A stretch of DNA of 64,000 nucleotides from Nitrospira sp. (GTDB lineage: Bacteria; Nitrospirota; Nitrospiria; Nitrospirales; Nitrospiraceae). The notes beneath the pieces were generated by a model. That model was not told the DNA's origin. It saw only the letters and a list, made by a program, of their open reading frames with translations, and ran no database searches. The stretch lies in NCBI GenBank assembly GCA_031315995.1, contig JALDRG010000003.1, forward strand, positions 186,001 through 250,000. Reading direction: 5' to 3'. The translations under genes and the position numbers were made by a program. This document shows, in pieces, positions 27,114 to 36,736 of the stretch; within the stretch, counting starts at the first letter, position 1, and the number at the start of each line of letters is the position of its first letter.

Positions 27114-27611
27114 ATGAATCAACTGGCCCAACGCATCGAAGAGACCTTTCCCGGCGCCTCCACCAAGGTGACGGAGTGGCGCGGGGACGTAGCTGTCACC
27201 GTCAAACGTGAGGCCCTGCATGATATCGGCAAGTTCTTGCGGGACGACCCGGCCATGAGATTTGACTACATCGTCCATGTGAGCTCGGTCGATTGGCCTG
27301 ACGACGAGGAACGCTTCGAGGTGGTCTATGAGGTCTATTCGATTCGGACTCGGCAACGGATCCGCCTGAAGACGCGGGTTCCGGAATCGGACTGCATCGT
27401 GGATTCCCTGACCGACATTTGGAAGGGCGCCGACTTCATGGAACGCGAAGTGTACGACATGATGGGCATTCGTTTTCGAAACCATCCAGACCTTCGCCGC
27501 ATTTTGATGCCTGACGAGTATGAAGAAGGGTACCCCTTGCGCAAAGATTTTCCGCTCCGCGGCAAAGGGTGGCGCGATACCTTTGAATTTTTGGATGAGC
27601 CGGCCCGCTAG
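27114..27611 (+). CDS. nuoC: NADH-quinone oxidoreductase subunit C
   Basis: The 165-residue protein is of the 30-kDa subunit type. It ends with the family signature EREVYDMMGIRFRNHPDLRR and YEEGYPLRKDFPLRGK. It stabilises the NuoB-NuoD core of the Q-module. It is a separate gene, not fused with nuoD as in Escherichia coli. ATG 27114 lies 16 bases after nuoB. Confidence 0.96.
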   Translation: MNQLAQRIEETFPGASTKVTEWRGDVAVTVKREALHDIGKFLRDDPAMRFDYIVHVSSVDWPDDEERFEVVYEVYSIRTRQRIRLKTRVPESDCIVDSLTDIWKGADFMEREVYDMMGIRFRNHPDLRRILMPDEYEEGYPLRKDFPLRGKGWRDTFEFLDEPAR

Positions 27612-27639
27612 GGCGGCGATTGTGGACCACTGAACAAAC

Positions 27640-28887
27640 ATGACACGGTTCGAAGATCAACGAACGACGGTCTATAAAGTCGATCCGGAGCATCCGGAAG
27701 ACGCCACCCTTCCGACATTGCGAACGGAAGAGCTGCTCCTCAACATGGGGCCCCAACACCCCAGCACGCACGGCGTGCTGAAGGTTATCCTCGAGTTGGA
27801 GGGCGAGCGATTGGTCAAATCGACTCCGGTGATGGGGTTTCTCCACCGCGGCGTGGAAAAGCTGGCCGAAGAAGGCACGTACCATCAGTTTATTCCGCAC
27901 ACTGATCGTCTCGACTACGTGTGCGCGATGTACAACAATTTTGCCTATTGCCGCGCCGTTGAAAAGTTGATGAACATCACCGTGCCGGACCGCGCGGAGT
28001 ACCTACGCACCATCGTCGCGGAAATTCAACGCATTATCGGCCACCAATTCTGGCTCGGCACACAAGCCCTCGACATCGGTGCAATGACCGTTTTCTTTTA
28101 TTGCTTTCGAGACCGTGAAATTCTGCTGGATTGGTTTGATGAGCTGTGCGGCGCGCGCCTGACGACGAGCTGGTATCGTATCGGCGGTGTGGAGCGGGAT
28201 TTCACGCCCTCCTTATTCGCGAAGCTCAAACAATTCCTCGACTATTTCCCTCCGAAGATCGATGAATACGTGATCTTCCTGGAGAAGAACCGCATCTGGC
28301 TTGCGCGTACCAAAGGTGTGGCGGTGATTTCAGCCGAGGATGCCTTGAGTTTTGGCTTGAGCGGCCCGACGCTGCGAGGTTCCGGCGTCGATTACGATCT
28401 TCGTAAATACGAACCCTACTCGGCGTATCCCAAGTGCGAGTTCAGTATACCGGTCGGAAAGAACGGCGATACGTATGATCGGTACTGGATTCGCGTGCAA
28501 GAGCTCTATGAAAGCGTCAAAATTATCCGCCAGTGCCTCGAACAAATCCAGGACGGGCCGATCATGGCGGACGTGCCCAGCGTGACTCTTCCCCCGAAAG
28601 AACGCGTGTTCACGAACCTGGAATCCATGATTCAGCAGTTCAAACTGTTCTCGCAAGGGTTCAACGCGCCTCCCGGAGAAATCTATTGCGGGACCGAGGC
28701 GCACAAAGGGGAGCTAGGTTTCTACATCGTCAGCACGGGCGGCGGAAAGCCGTACCGACTGAAAATCCGCGCCCCATCGTTTATTCATATGGGGGCGTTC
28801 GATCATATGTCGAAAGGCTACATGATCGCCGACGCCGTGACGATTTTCGGCACCTACGACATCGTTATGGGCGAATGCGATCGATGA
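27640..28887 (+). CDS. nuoD: NADH-quinone oxidoreductase subunit D
   Basis: The 415-residue 49-kDa-type subunit forms the quinone pocket with NuoB. It contains MGPQHPSTHGVL, the beta-hairpin that carries the quinone-contacting His. GFLHRGVEKLAE and TDRLDYV are also typical. It ends MGECDR, the C-terminal motif shared with hydrogenase large subunits. No [NiFe] cysteine pairs are present, as expected for complex I. The 80-base gap to nuoG is the largest spacing in the operon. Confidence 0.96.
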   Translation: MTRFEDQRTTVYKVDPEHPEDATLPTLRTEELLLNMGPQHPSTHGVLKVILELEGERLVKSTPVMGFLHRGVEKLAEEGTYHQFIPHTDRLDYVCAMYNNFAYCRAVEKLMNITVPDRAEYLRTIVAEIQRIIGHQFWLGTQALDIGAMTVFFYCFRDREILLDWFDELCGARLTTSWYRIGGVERDFTPSLFAKLKQFLDYFPPKIDEYVIFLEKNRIWLARTKGVAVISAEDALSFGLSGPTLRGSGVDYDLRKYEPYSAYPKCEFSIPVGKNGDTYDRYWIRVQELYESVKIIRQCLEQIQDGPIMADVPSVTLPPKERVFTNLESMIQQFKLFSQGFNAPPGEIYCGTEAHKGELGFYIVSTGGGKPYRLKIRAPSFIHMGAFDHMSKGYMIADAVTIFGTYDIVMGECDR

Positions 28888-28967
28888 AGACCGATACAGC
28901 ACAAAGGAAAAAGTGAGAGGCGACGATTCTTTCTCTTGCCCTGTCGCTTTTGACTTGAGGTAACTCC

Positions 28968-31676
28968 ATGGGTTTGAAACCAGCAACCAATCCAGACGTC
29001 GAATCGGCCACGATCGAACTCTCCATCGACGGACGAACGGTGGCGGCCAAGGACGGCGTCTCGCTCTACGATGTCATCGCCAGCACGGGCAAGATTATTC
29101 CTGCCATGTGCTACCACTATACCTTCGATCCCTTCGGCTCCTGCGGCATGTGCCTCGTCATGCAGGAAGGGAAAAAGGCTCCGGTTCGCTCCTGCACTGC
29201 CAAGGCGGCAGCCGGCATGGTGATCCGCACGGATGGCGACGACCTGTTCGCGGCACGGAAAAAAGCGGTCGAAAAGCATCTCTCGGTTCATCCGCTGGAC
29301 TGCCCGGTCTGCGACGCAGACGGGCATTGCGAACTCCAGGACATGGCGTTCCAGCACGGCGTAACGAACCTCGCCAACGCCAAACAAAAGTTTATTCCCG
29401 AAGACACGCGAAGCCTGGTGCTCGATTTCAACATGAACCGCTGTATCGCCTGCGCCGAGTGCATCAATGTGTGTAAAGACGTCTTGATGATCGACGCGCT
29501 GCAATTCATGAAGAAGGGCGGATTTAATCAGGTTGTGGCCAAGGGCGACCAGCCCCTCGCCTGTGAATTCTGCGGCGATTGTTTGGCAGTGTGCCCCGTC
29601 GGCGCCATCACGAACAAATATTCCAAGTACCTCTACAAGCCGTGGCAGATGAAGAAAACCACGACCACATGCAACTATTGTGGGGACGGCTGCCAAATGC
29701 ACCTCGAAACCAAAGATACCGAGGTCGTCCGCGTCACTTCGCCGCTCTCTTGGAAAAATAAATGGGGTGATCGAGCCGAAACCGCCAAGGGACACGGCGG
29801 ACTCTGTGTCCGCGGCCGATTCGGATTCCAGTATATCGACAGCGAACAACGACTCCGGCAACCCCTGCTCCGCACGGGCGAGACGCTGACGGAAGCGCCG
29901 TGGCTCGACACCATGCAGACTGTGATCGATCAGCTGTCCGACATTCATCGAAAGCACGGACCGGAATCGATTGCCGGACTCATCACCGCGCGCTGCACGA
30001 ATGAAGAACTGTATCTGTTCCAAAAACTGATGCGCGCCGGCCTAAGAACCAACCAGCTCGACAGCAGCGCCCGCTATGGCCACCTGAATTATGTCCATGC
30101 CGTGCGCCATGCCGTCGGCATCGGTCGGCCGCTCAATGACTGGGAAGATCTGACCAAAGCCAAAGCCGTTCTCGTAATTGGATCGAATATCACGGAAACG
30201 AACCCGTTGACGGCCGTCCGGATTAAGGAAGCCATCCGCGTTTATCAGTCACAGGTCATCGTCATCGACTCCGCCAATACCAACATCGCACAGCTGGCCT
30301 CACATCCGCTCTTGGTCAAGCCCGGCACAGAAGGCATGTTGATCGACGGGCTCGTCAAATCGGTGATCGAACAAGACCTGATCGATGAAGCGAGCACAAC
30401 GCGGCACCCGCAGGCCTTCACGGCTTTGAAACAAGCCCTGGCGCAGGTGTCCTTGGAGCAGGTCGCAACACAAACCGGCATTGCGGCCGAACAGATCCGG
30501 GAAGCCGCCGCCATTTTTGCGGAAGCCCCGCGTGCGATTGCCTTGTGTGCGGAAGGTATCGTCCGGCAGCCGAACGGGTATCAGAATGTCCTCAAGCTCA
30601 TCGACCTCGCCTGGGTGACCGGCAAATTGGGTAAGCCTGGCTGCGGCGTGACGACGGTCACGGAAGAAATCAACGAGCAGGGAGCAGTCGATATGGGCGT
30701 CGCGCCTGAGTTCCTGCCAGGACAGGCACGATTCGATGATCCCAACGCGCGTGAACGCTTCGGCAAAGCCTGGGACGTGACCCTTCCCGCCAGCGGGAGC
30801 GGTGCCAATTTCCTTGAGATTCTTGCCCGCATCCGAAAGGGCCAGATCAAGGCCCTCTATGTCATCGGAGAGAACCCTCTGGCAACCTTGCCTGCCTCCA
30901 TGGATGTGAAAGGGACCCTTGAAAAGCTCCAGCTCCTGATCGTTCAGGATCCCTTTCTCACAGAGACGGGCCGAATGGCGCACGTCATACTCCCGGCTGC
31001 CACGTACGCGGAAAAGGACGGCACCTTCACCAACCTAGAAGGAAAAGTCCTGCGTGTGCGTCAGGCGGTCGATCAAGTCGGAGAGAGCCTCCCCGATTGG
31101 CATATTATGACCGCGTTGGCCAACGGCCTGGGGTACGACTGGGCCTATGAATCACCGCAAGATGTGCAGAATGAGATCATGAAACTGCTCCCGGGCTACT
31201 ACAATCTCGGCCAACCTCGCCGCATTTCGCCATCGGCCGATGCCTATCTGTCGAACGGGTACGCAACCGAAGTCGCCGACCGATATCGCGGCCAGGCGGC
31301 ACACTCGTCGTCGAACGATCGCCCGCGACCCTTTACCTTACTGACCGGGCAAGTGCTCTATCACTCAGGAAAAATGTCCACGCGAGCTTCGGGACTCATC
31401 AATATTGAACCGAACAATGGACGTATACGGATGAATCCGGCCGACGTGCAGCGGCTCGAGCTGACCGACCAATCCACCATCCGTCTCACGTCGCAGCAAG
31501 GCTCAGTGCAAGCCGGAGTAAAAGCAGATCCGGACATCTTGCCTGGCTCGTGTTTCTTCCCCGAGCATTTTAATGAACCTCCGGTGAAGGATCTGATGGC
31601 CGTGGAGGCCGACGCGGTCACGGGAGTGCCGTACTTCAAGTCGACGCGGGTAACGATTGAAAAGGTTGGTGCGTAA
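28968..31676 (+). CDS. nuoG: NADH-quinone oxidoreductase subunit G
   Basis: The 902-residue protein has an N-terminal [2Fe-2S] domain (CYHY, FGSCGMC, SC). A His-Cys3 [4Fe-4S] segment (LDCPVCDADGHC) and a two-[4Fe-4S] ferredoxin-like segment (CIACAECINVCK and CEFCGDCLAVCP) follow. A large molybdopterin-oxidoreductase-like domain opens CNYCGDGC. This electron-wire subunit normally takes electrons from NuoF. Since nuoE and nuoF are missing here, electrons may enter from or leave to another partner such as ferredoxin (inference). The ATG at 28968 follows GAGGTAACTCC. nuoH would be expected next but is not there. Confidence 0.94.
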   Translation: MGLKPATNPDVESATIELSIDGRTVAAKDGVSLYDVIASTGKIIPAMCYHYTFDPFGSCGMCLVMQEGKKAPVRSCTAKAAAGMVIRTDGDDLFAARKKAVEKHLSVHPLDCPVCDADGHCELQDMAFQHGVTNLANAKQKFIPEDTRSLVLDFNMNRCIACAECINVCKDVLMIDALQFMKKGGFNQVVAKGDQPLACEFCGDCLAVCPVGAITNKYSKYLYKPWQMKKTTTTCNYCGDGCQMHLETKDTEVVRVTSPLSWKNKWGDRAETAKGHGGLCVRGRFGFQYIDSEQRLRQPLLRTGETLTEAPWLDTMQTVIDQLSDIHRKHGPESIAGLITARCTNEELYLFQKLMRAGLRTNQLDSSARYGHLNYVHAVRHAVGIGRPLNDWEDLTKAKAVLVIGSNITETNPLTAVRIKEAIRVYQSQVIVIDSANTNIAQLASHPLLVKPGTEGMLIDGLVKSVIEQDLIDEASTTRHPQAFTALKQALAQVSLEQVATQTGIAAEQIREAAAIFAEAPRAIALCAEGIVRQPNGYQNVLKLIDLAWVTGKLGKPGCGVTTVTEEINEQGAVDMGVAPEFLPGQARFDDPNARERFGKAWDVTLPASGSGANFLEILARIRKGQIKALYVIGENPLATLPASMDVKGTLEKLQLLIVQDPFLTETGRMAHVILPAATYAEKDGTFTNLEGKVLRVRQAVDQVGESLPDWHIMTALANGLGYDWAYESPQDVQNEIMKLLPGYYNLGQPRRISPSADAYLSNGYATEVADRYRGQAAHSSSNDRPRPFTLLTGQVLYHSGKMSTRASGLINIEPNNGRIRMNPADVQRLELTDQSTIRLTSQQGSVQAGVKADPDILPGSCFFPEHFNEPPVKDLMAVEADAVTGVPYFKSTRVTIEKVGA

Positions 31677-31720
31677 GGGTAAGCTCGTCCGTCTTTTTGA
31701 TGTCGTCAAAGGTGGTGGGA

Positions 31721-32308
31721 ATGAGTGTCGGGGCCTTGACCAAAAAAATTCTGCAGGCGGCGTTGTTCTATGAAATTTGGGATGCCATGAAGGTCACCTT
31801 CAAGCACATGTTCCATCGTCCCATCACCTTTCAATACCCGCGCGAACAGAGAACCATCCCGGATGGTCACCGCGGCGCACTCGGCCTCCTCCGATACGCA
31901 GACGGGCGTGACCGCTGCGTGGGCTGCGACCTCTGCGAGGCGGCATGCCCGTCCCGATGCATCAAGGTCATCAGCCAGGAAGACCCCGAACGGCCCTTGC
32001 AGCGATATGCCAGCGAGTTCTATATCGACATCACCAAATGCGTGTTTTGCGGCTACTGTGTCGAGGCTTGTCCCGTCAACGCGCTGGCGATGACCAAAAT
32101 GTACGAATACTCCACCCACGATAAGCGCACCCTCCTCTTCGACAAGAAAAGGCTCTATGAGATCGGCGAGCGCCACCTCGAAGACGCCAAAAAATATCTG
32201 TATGCCCATAACCAAGAAAAGAATTCGGACGAGAGTCGTGAATATCGCTATTATTTTCCACAGTCGGTTCTCAAACCTACACAGTCACAACCCAAACATT
32301 TGAGCTGA
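31721..32308 (+). CDS. nuoI: NADH-quinone oxidoreductase subunit I
   Basis: The product is a ferredoxin-like protein with two [4Fe-4S] motifs, CVGCDLCEAACPSRC and CVFCGYCVEACPVNA, the N6a and N6b clusters that pass electrons to NuoB. ATG 31721 follows AAGGTGGTGGGA and gives 195 residues starting MSVGALTKKIL. ATG 31700 is an alternative. The gap to the nuoG stop is only 20-45 bases, so there is no room for nuoH between them. Confidence 0.95.
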   Translation: MSVGALTKKILQAALFYEIWDAMKVTFKHMFHRPITFQYPREQRTIPDGHRGALGLLRYADGRDRCVGCDLCEAACPSRCIKVISQEDPERPLQRYASEFYIDITKCVFCGYCVEACPVNALAMTKMYEYSTHDKRTLLFDKKRLYEIGERHLEDAKKYLYAHNQEKNSDESREYRYYFPQSVLKPTQSQPKHLS

Positions 32309-32319
32309 ATCGTACCGTT

Positions 32320-32844
32320 ATGGCCTTTGTGTTTTTTGGGTATTTCGCAGTGGTGAGTATTGTCGCCGGCATTCTGACCGTGGCGCTGAAGAACCCGGTG
32401 CAATGCGGCCTCGCACTCCTGGCCTTGTTGCTCCACGTCTCAGGCCTCTTCGTCATGCTGAACGCGGAATTCTTGTGGGCGGTCCAAGTGATCGTGTACG
32501 CAGGCGCCATTTTAGTCCTGTACCTGTTCGTCCTCATGCTGCTGAACCTCAAGACCGACGACCGCTACTTCCACGCCAAGACCCCCTATCTGCTGGCCCC
32601 CGCGGCTATTGGCTTGATCTATCTGTTGTTCTTGCTGGTGCGGTCACCGTTCAGCGGCGCCAAAGGTGATGCCTCGACGGGGGCAATCCTACTGGACGGA
32701 GATGCTCACGCCATCGGCATCAAGATGTTCAGCGAATATTTACTGCAATTCGAAATCATCGGGGTGTTCCTGACCGGAGCGATTGTCGGCGCCATCGTCC
32801 TCGCCAAGACTCCCAAGTCGATCGAAACGAGGCGTGACGCATGA
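32320..32844 (+). CDS. nuoJ: NADH-quinone oxidoreductase subunit J
   Basis: The 174-residue membrane subunit has five hydrophobic segments. The conserved QVIVYAGAILVLYLFVLML segment (NuoJ/ND6 helix 3) undergoes a pi-bulge transition in the coupling path. It overlaps nuoK by 4 bases (ATGA). The length fits the family. Confidence 0.95.
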   Translation: MAFVFFGYFAVVSIVAGILTVALKNPVQCGLALLALLLHVSGLFVMLNAEFLWAVQVIVYAGAILVLYLFVLMLLNLKTDDRYFHAKTPYLLAPAAIGLIYLLFLLVRSPFSGAKGDASTGAILLDGDAHAIGIKMFSEYLLQFEIIGVFLTGAIVGAIVLAKTPKSIETRRDA

Positions 32845-33143
32845 TTCCGTTGTCCGCCTATGTGGCCGTGAGCGCCGTGCTGTTTGCGACGGGCCTGCTC
32901 GGCGTGTTGATCCGCCGCAATTTTATTATTGTCCTGATGTCGGTCGAGATCATGCTGAACGCCGCCACCATCAACCTGGTCGCCTTCTCCCACTATCTGG
33001 AATCCATGCAGGGCCAGATTGTGGCGCTCTTTATCATCGCTATCGCGGCGGGAGAAGCGGCCATTGGGCTGGCCATCATCATTGTGGTGTTCCGCGGCAA
33101 GATTTCGACCAACGTCGATGAAATGAATCTATTGAAGTGGTAA
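32841..33143 (+). CDS. nuoK: NADH-quinone oxidoreductase subunit K
   Basis: The 100-residue, three-helix protein carries the two buried glutamates needed for proton transfer, in SVEIMLNAA (helix 2) and AAGEAAIGLA (helix 3). It starts within the end of nuoJ and ends one base before the GTG of nuoL. A typical NuoK/ND4L. Confidence 0.96.
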   Translation: MIPLSAYVAVSAVLFATGLLGVLIRRNFIIVLMSVEIMLNAATINLVAFSHYLESMQGQIVALFIIAIAAGEAAIGLAIIIVVFRGKISTNVDEMNLLKW

Positions 33144-33144
33144 C

Positions 33145-35148
33145 GTGTCCGATTCCATTGATCTGATCGTCAAATTGATTCCGCTGTTTCCGCTGATGGC
33201 CGTCATTGTGAACGGCCTCTTCGGGCACCGATATTCCCACGACTTGGCGCACCGGTTTGCGTGGGGTTCAGTCCTGCTGTCGTTTCTTTGCGTGCTGGCC
33301 GTGTTCACGGAGACCCTGAGAACAGGCGCGGCCCGTGAAGTCATCGTCTACAAATGGATATTCGGCGGCGATCTCACCATCAATCTTGCCTATTTGATCG
33401 ACCCCCTGACCTGCATCATGCTCTTGGTCATCACGGGAGTCGGATTCCTGATTCACGTGTACTCGGTGGGATACATGCATGGGGAATCCGGCTTCACACG
33501 CTTCTTCGTGTACATGAATTTGTTTATGGTTTCGATGCTGCTGTTGGTGATGGGCAACAACTATGTTGTCCTGTTCATCGGCTGGGAAGGCGTCGGACTC
33601 TGTTCGTATCTCCTGATCGGCTACTACTACGACAAAGTCTCTGCGGCCAAGGCCGCCACAAAGGCATTTGTCGTCAACCGGATCGGCGACGCTGGATTCC
33701 TTTTGGCCATTTTCCTCGTGTTCGTGAACTTCCGTACCCTCGACTACACCCAAGTGATGCAGAATGCCGCACAGCTCTCTCCCGAAATGGCCACCGCGAT
33801 CGCACTCTGCCTCTTAGTGGGCGCCGTCGGAAAGTCTGCGCAACTCCCGCTCTACACCTGGTTGCCCGACGCGATGGAAGGTCCGACCCCGGTCAGCGCG
33901 CTCATCCACGCGGCCACCATGGTCACGGCCGGCGTCTATATGATCGTCCGCAACCATGCGATTTTCGATCTTTCACCCACCGCGATGACGACCGTCGCCT
34001 GGATCGGCGGACTCACCGCACTCTTTGCCGCCACCATCGGACTGGTGCAAACCGATATCAAGCGGGTCCTGGCGTATTCCACGGTCAGCCAACTCGGGTA
34101 TATGTTCCTCGGCTGCGGTCTCGGAGCTTACACGGCCGCCGTCTTCCATTTGATGACCCATGCATTTTTTAAAGCCCTCCTCTTCTTGTCTGCTGGATCG
34201 GTCATCCATGCCCTGTCCGGCGAGCAGGACATCAGAAAAATGGGCGCGTTGAAGTCCAAGATCCCATGGACCCACACACTCTTCCTGATCGGTACCATCG
34301 CGATCGCGGGGATTCCGCCGCTGGCGGGGTTCTGGAGCAAGGACGAGATCATGGGTCATGCCTTCGTTCACCAGCATTATCTGCTCTATGGCATGGCAGC
34401 AGCCGGCGCATTTTTGACATCGTTTTACATGTTCCGACTGACTTACCTTACTTTTTATGGCACCTCGCGGTTGGATCATCATACCGCCGAGCATGTCCAT
34501 GAATCCCCGATGGTCATGATCGGCCCCCTAGTAGTGCTGGCCACGCTGTCCGTCATCGGCGGTTTCCCCGGCGTGCCGCCCGAAAACGGCTGGTTCCACC
34601 ATTTCCTGCACTCGGTGGCCAGTGTGGCAGGGGAAGAGCATGCCACCGCGCCGGCAGTGATGATCGGCTTGATGGGCACCGCCACCGTCATTGCGCTGCT
34701 TGGGTGGGGCCTCGCGCACTATTTTTACAGCGGGCCTTCGTCTGCCGCAGACGCGCTAGCCGCGCGCATGCCCGGGGTCTATACGACCTTGCTCAACAAA
34801 TACTTTGTCGATGAATTATACGACCGACTCTTCGTGGAACCCACCAAACACCTCGGGAGGTTCTGCGACTGGTTTGATCGGACCATCATCGACGGTCTCG
34901 TCCGCTCCATCGACCAGGGAACCGATGCCAGTTCCGCCGCAATCACCTGGACAGAAAAGCACGTGGTCTATGCGGGCTTGAACATTATCGGTTACGCGAA
35001 CCACCTGCTGGCCCGTTCCTGGCGAAAAATTCAAACCGGCATGGTGCATCAGTATGCGGCGATTATTGTGGCGGGACTCTTTATTCTCGCGCACCTCATT
35101 CTTTTGATCTGGACCGGTAGCGGTTCAAACGGGTATCTCTCACGCTGA
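33145..35148 (+). CDS. nuoL: NADH-quinone oxidoreductase subunit L with extended lateral-helix region
   Basis: The 667-residue antiporter-like subunit, from GTG 33145, holds the distal proton channel. Key residues are visible in FIGWEGVGLCSY (Glu), GKSAQLPLYTWLPDAMEGPTP (Lys) and FWSKDEI (Lys-Asp). Between DGLVRS and IQTGMVHQYA (about residues 589-628) the C-terminal lateral helix region has roughly 24-28 more residues than usual NuoL proteins. That fits a longer arm that must span an additional NuoM. The expected final transmembrane anchor AAIIVAGLFILAHLILLIW is present. Confidence 0.95.
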   Translation: MSDSIDLIVKLIPLFPLMAVIVNGLFGHRYSHDLAHRFAWGSVLLSFLCVLAVFTETLRTGAAREVIVYKWIFGGDLTINLAYLIDPLTCIMLLVITGVGFLIHVYSVGYMHGESGFTRFFVYMNLFMVSMLLLVMGNNYVVLFIGWEGVGLCSYLLIGYYYDKVSAAKAATKAFVVNRIGDAGFLLAIFLVFVNFRTLDYTQVMQNAAQLSPEMATAIALCLLVGAVGKSAQLPLYTWLPDAMEGPTPVSALIHAATMVTAGVYMIVRNHAIFDLSPTAMTTVAWIGGLTALFAATIGLVQTDIKRVLAYSTVSQLGYMFLGCGLGAYTAAVFHLMTHAFFKALLFLSAGSVIHALSGEQDIRKMGALKSKIPWTHTLFLIGTIAIAGIPPLAGFWSKDEIMGHAFVHQHYLLYGMAAAGAFLTSFYMFRLTYLTFYGTSRLDHHTAEHVHESPMVMIGPLVVLATLSVIGGFPGVPPENGWFHHFLHSVASVAGEEHATAPAVMIGLMGTATVIALLGWGLAHYFYSGPSSAADALAARMPGVYTTLLNKYFVDELYDRLFVEPTKHLGRFCDWFDRTIIDGLVRSIDQGTDASSAAITWTEKHVVYAGLNIIGYANHLLARSWRKIQTGMVHQYAAIIVAGLFILAHLILLIWTGSGSNGYLSR

Positions 35149-35172
35149 CGCAGCAGATTTTCTGGACACACG

Positions 35173-36732
35173 ATGCTTGAAGAGTTCAGTTTTGGCTTCC
35201 CGATCCTCTCGTACTTGATCTTCCTCCCGCTCGTGGGAGCGGCGGTCCTCTGGCTGATTGAGGACGAAGATCTCCTCAAGACAACGACCTTGGGCATCAC
35301 CCTGGTGGAACTGGCACTGGCCTGCCTTGTGCTTGTGCGCTTCGTGCCGGATTCCGCGGCCATGCAGTTCGCCGAGCATGCGCGGTGGATGCCCGCGCTC
35401 GGCATCGGGTATCACCTCGCTGTTGATGGCATCAGCGTACTCTTCGTAGGCCTGACAGCCTTCCTCACGGTGCTGGTCGTTATCTATTCCTGGGATACGG
35501 TGCGCAACCAGATCCGGCTGTATTTCATGGCGCTCTTGGCGCTTGAGACCACCACCATGGGGATCTTTGCCTCGATCGACCTCATTCTGTTCTTCGTATT
35601 CTGGGAACTCATGCTCATCCCCAGCTACTTCCTGATTAAGTTGTGGGGAGGCGGCGCGGACCGCCATTATGCAGCCCTGAAGTATGTCCTCTATACGCTC
35701 CTGGGCAGCGTCTTCATGCTGGTCGGCATTGCATTGCTCGACATCAACTATCATCAGTGGGCCGTCACCCATCACCTCGACCACGTCTATTCGTTCGACC
35801 TCCTGGAGTTGCTCTCAGTCCCGATACCGCTTTCCCAGCAAATTTTGATCTTCTGGCTCATGTTTATGGGGTTCGCCTTCAAGGCGCCCGTGTTCCCCTT
35901 TCACACCTGGCTCCCTGATGCCCTCGTTGAAGGTCCCATCGGTATGGCAGTGATGTTAGCGGGCATGAAACTGGGCACCTACGGATTCCTTCGCTTTACG
36001 TTTCCATTGGTACCCGATGCGACGAACAGCGAAGGTGTGGTCTCCATCGTCATGGTTTTGGGGCTGGCAGCGATTCTGTATGGGGCGGTTGTGGCACTGG
36101 TGCAATCAGACTTCAAACGCCTCCTCGCATTCAGCAGCATCAGCCACCTTGGGTTCGTCGTGGTAGGGCTCTTTGCTCTGAATTTCCAAGGCTTGCAGGG
36201 AAGCCTGCTTACCATGATCAACCTAGGATTCAGCACCGCCGGCCTATTCTTCATGGCGGGATTTTTATCGACCAGGCAGCAGAGCTCTCACTTGTCGGCA
36301 TTCGGAGGGTTTGCGAAACAGGTTCCGCTCTTAGCCACCTTTCTCCTCTTGATCGGCATGGCCTCCATCGGGTTGCCCGGCACCAACGGATTTGTCGGGG
36401 AATTTTTAATCCTCCTCGGTGCCTTCAAGGCCAAATGGTGGTACGGCGCGGTGGCAGTGCTCGGCGTCATCTTCGGAGCGGCCTATTTCTTGTGGTACTA
36501 CGAACGCGCCATGCTCGGCCCCCTGACAAAGAACGTCTCCTCGGCGATCAAGGACCTCCATATGCGGGAGATCACCATTGCGCTCTCGTTATCAATTATG
36601 ATCTTGTGGATCGGCCTATATCCATCGCCGTTCCTGAGAATGATGAATGGATCGATTCAAGCCCTCGTCGACCGCCTGGATCGCGCCAAAGTGGCCTCGG
36701 TAAACACTGTCATCCAGGTGCCGGCTAAGTAA
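35173..36732 (+). CDS. nuoM: NADH-quinone oxidoreductase subunit M, first copy
   Basis: The 519-residue antiporter-like subunit has all canonical channel residues: Glu145 in FWELMLIPSY, Lys237 in AFKAPVFPFHTWLPDA, Lys266 in GMKLGTYG and the helix-12 Glu in GFVGEFLIL. It therefore looks like a conventional, proton-pumping NuoM. It follows nuoL by 24 bases. A second nuoM starts 4 bases after its stop. Confidence 0.95.
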   Translation: MLEEFSFGFPILSYLIFLPLVGAAVLWLIEDEDLLKTTTLGITLVELALACLVLVRFVPDSAAMQFAEHARWMPALGIGYHLAVDGISVLFVGLTAFLTVLVVIYSWDTVRNQIRLYFMALLALETTTMGIFASIDLILFFVFWELMLIPSYFLIKLWGGGADRHYAALKYVLYTLLGSVFMLVGIALLDINYHQWAVTHHLDHVYSFDLLELLSVPIPLSQQILIFWLMFMGFAFKAPVFPFHTWLPDALVEGPIGMAVMLAGMKLGTYGFLRFTFPLVPDATNSEGVVSIVMVLGLAAILYGAVVALVQSDFKRLLAFSSISHLGFVVVGLFALNFQGLQGSLLTMINLGFSTAGLFFMAGFLSTRQQSSHLSAFGGFAKQVPLLATFLLLIGMASIGLPGTNGFVGEFLILLGAFKAKWWYGAVAVLGVIFGAAYFLWYYERAMLGPLTKNVSSAIKDLHMREITIALSLSIMILWIGLYPSPFLRMMNGSIQALVDRLDRAKVASVNTVIQVPAK

Positions 36733-36736
36733 GACC

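Noticed and set aside
31677..31720. Possible hidden nuoH between nuoG and nuoI
   Set aside because: The gap is far too small for a subunit of about 330 residues, and no other frame in the window resembles NuoH.
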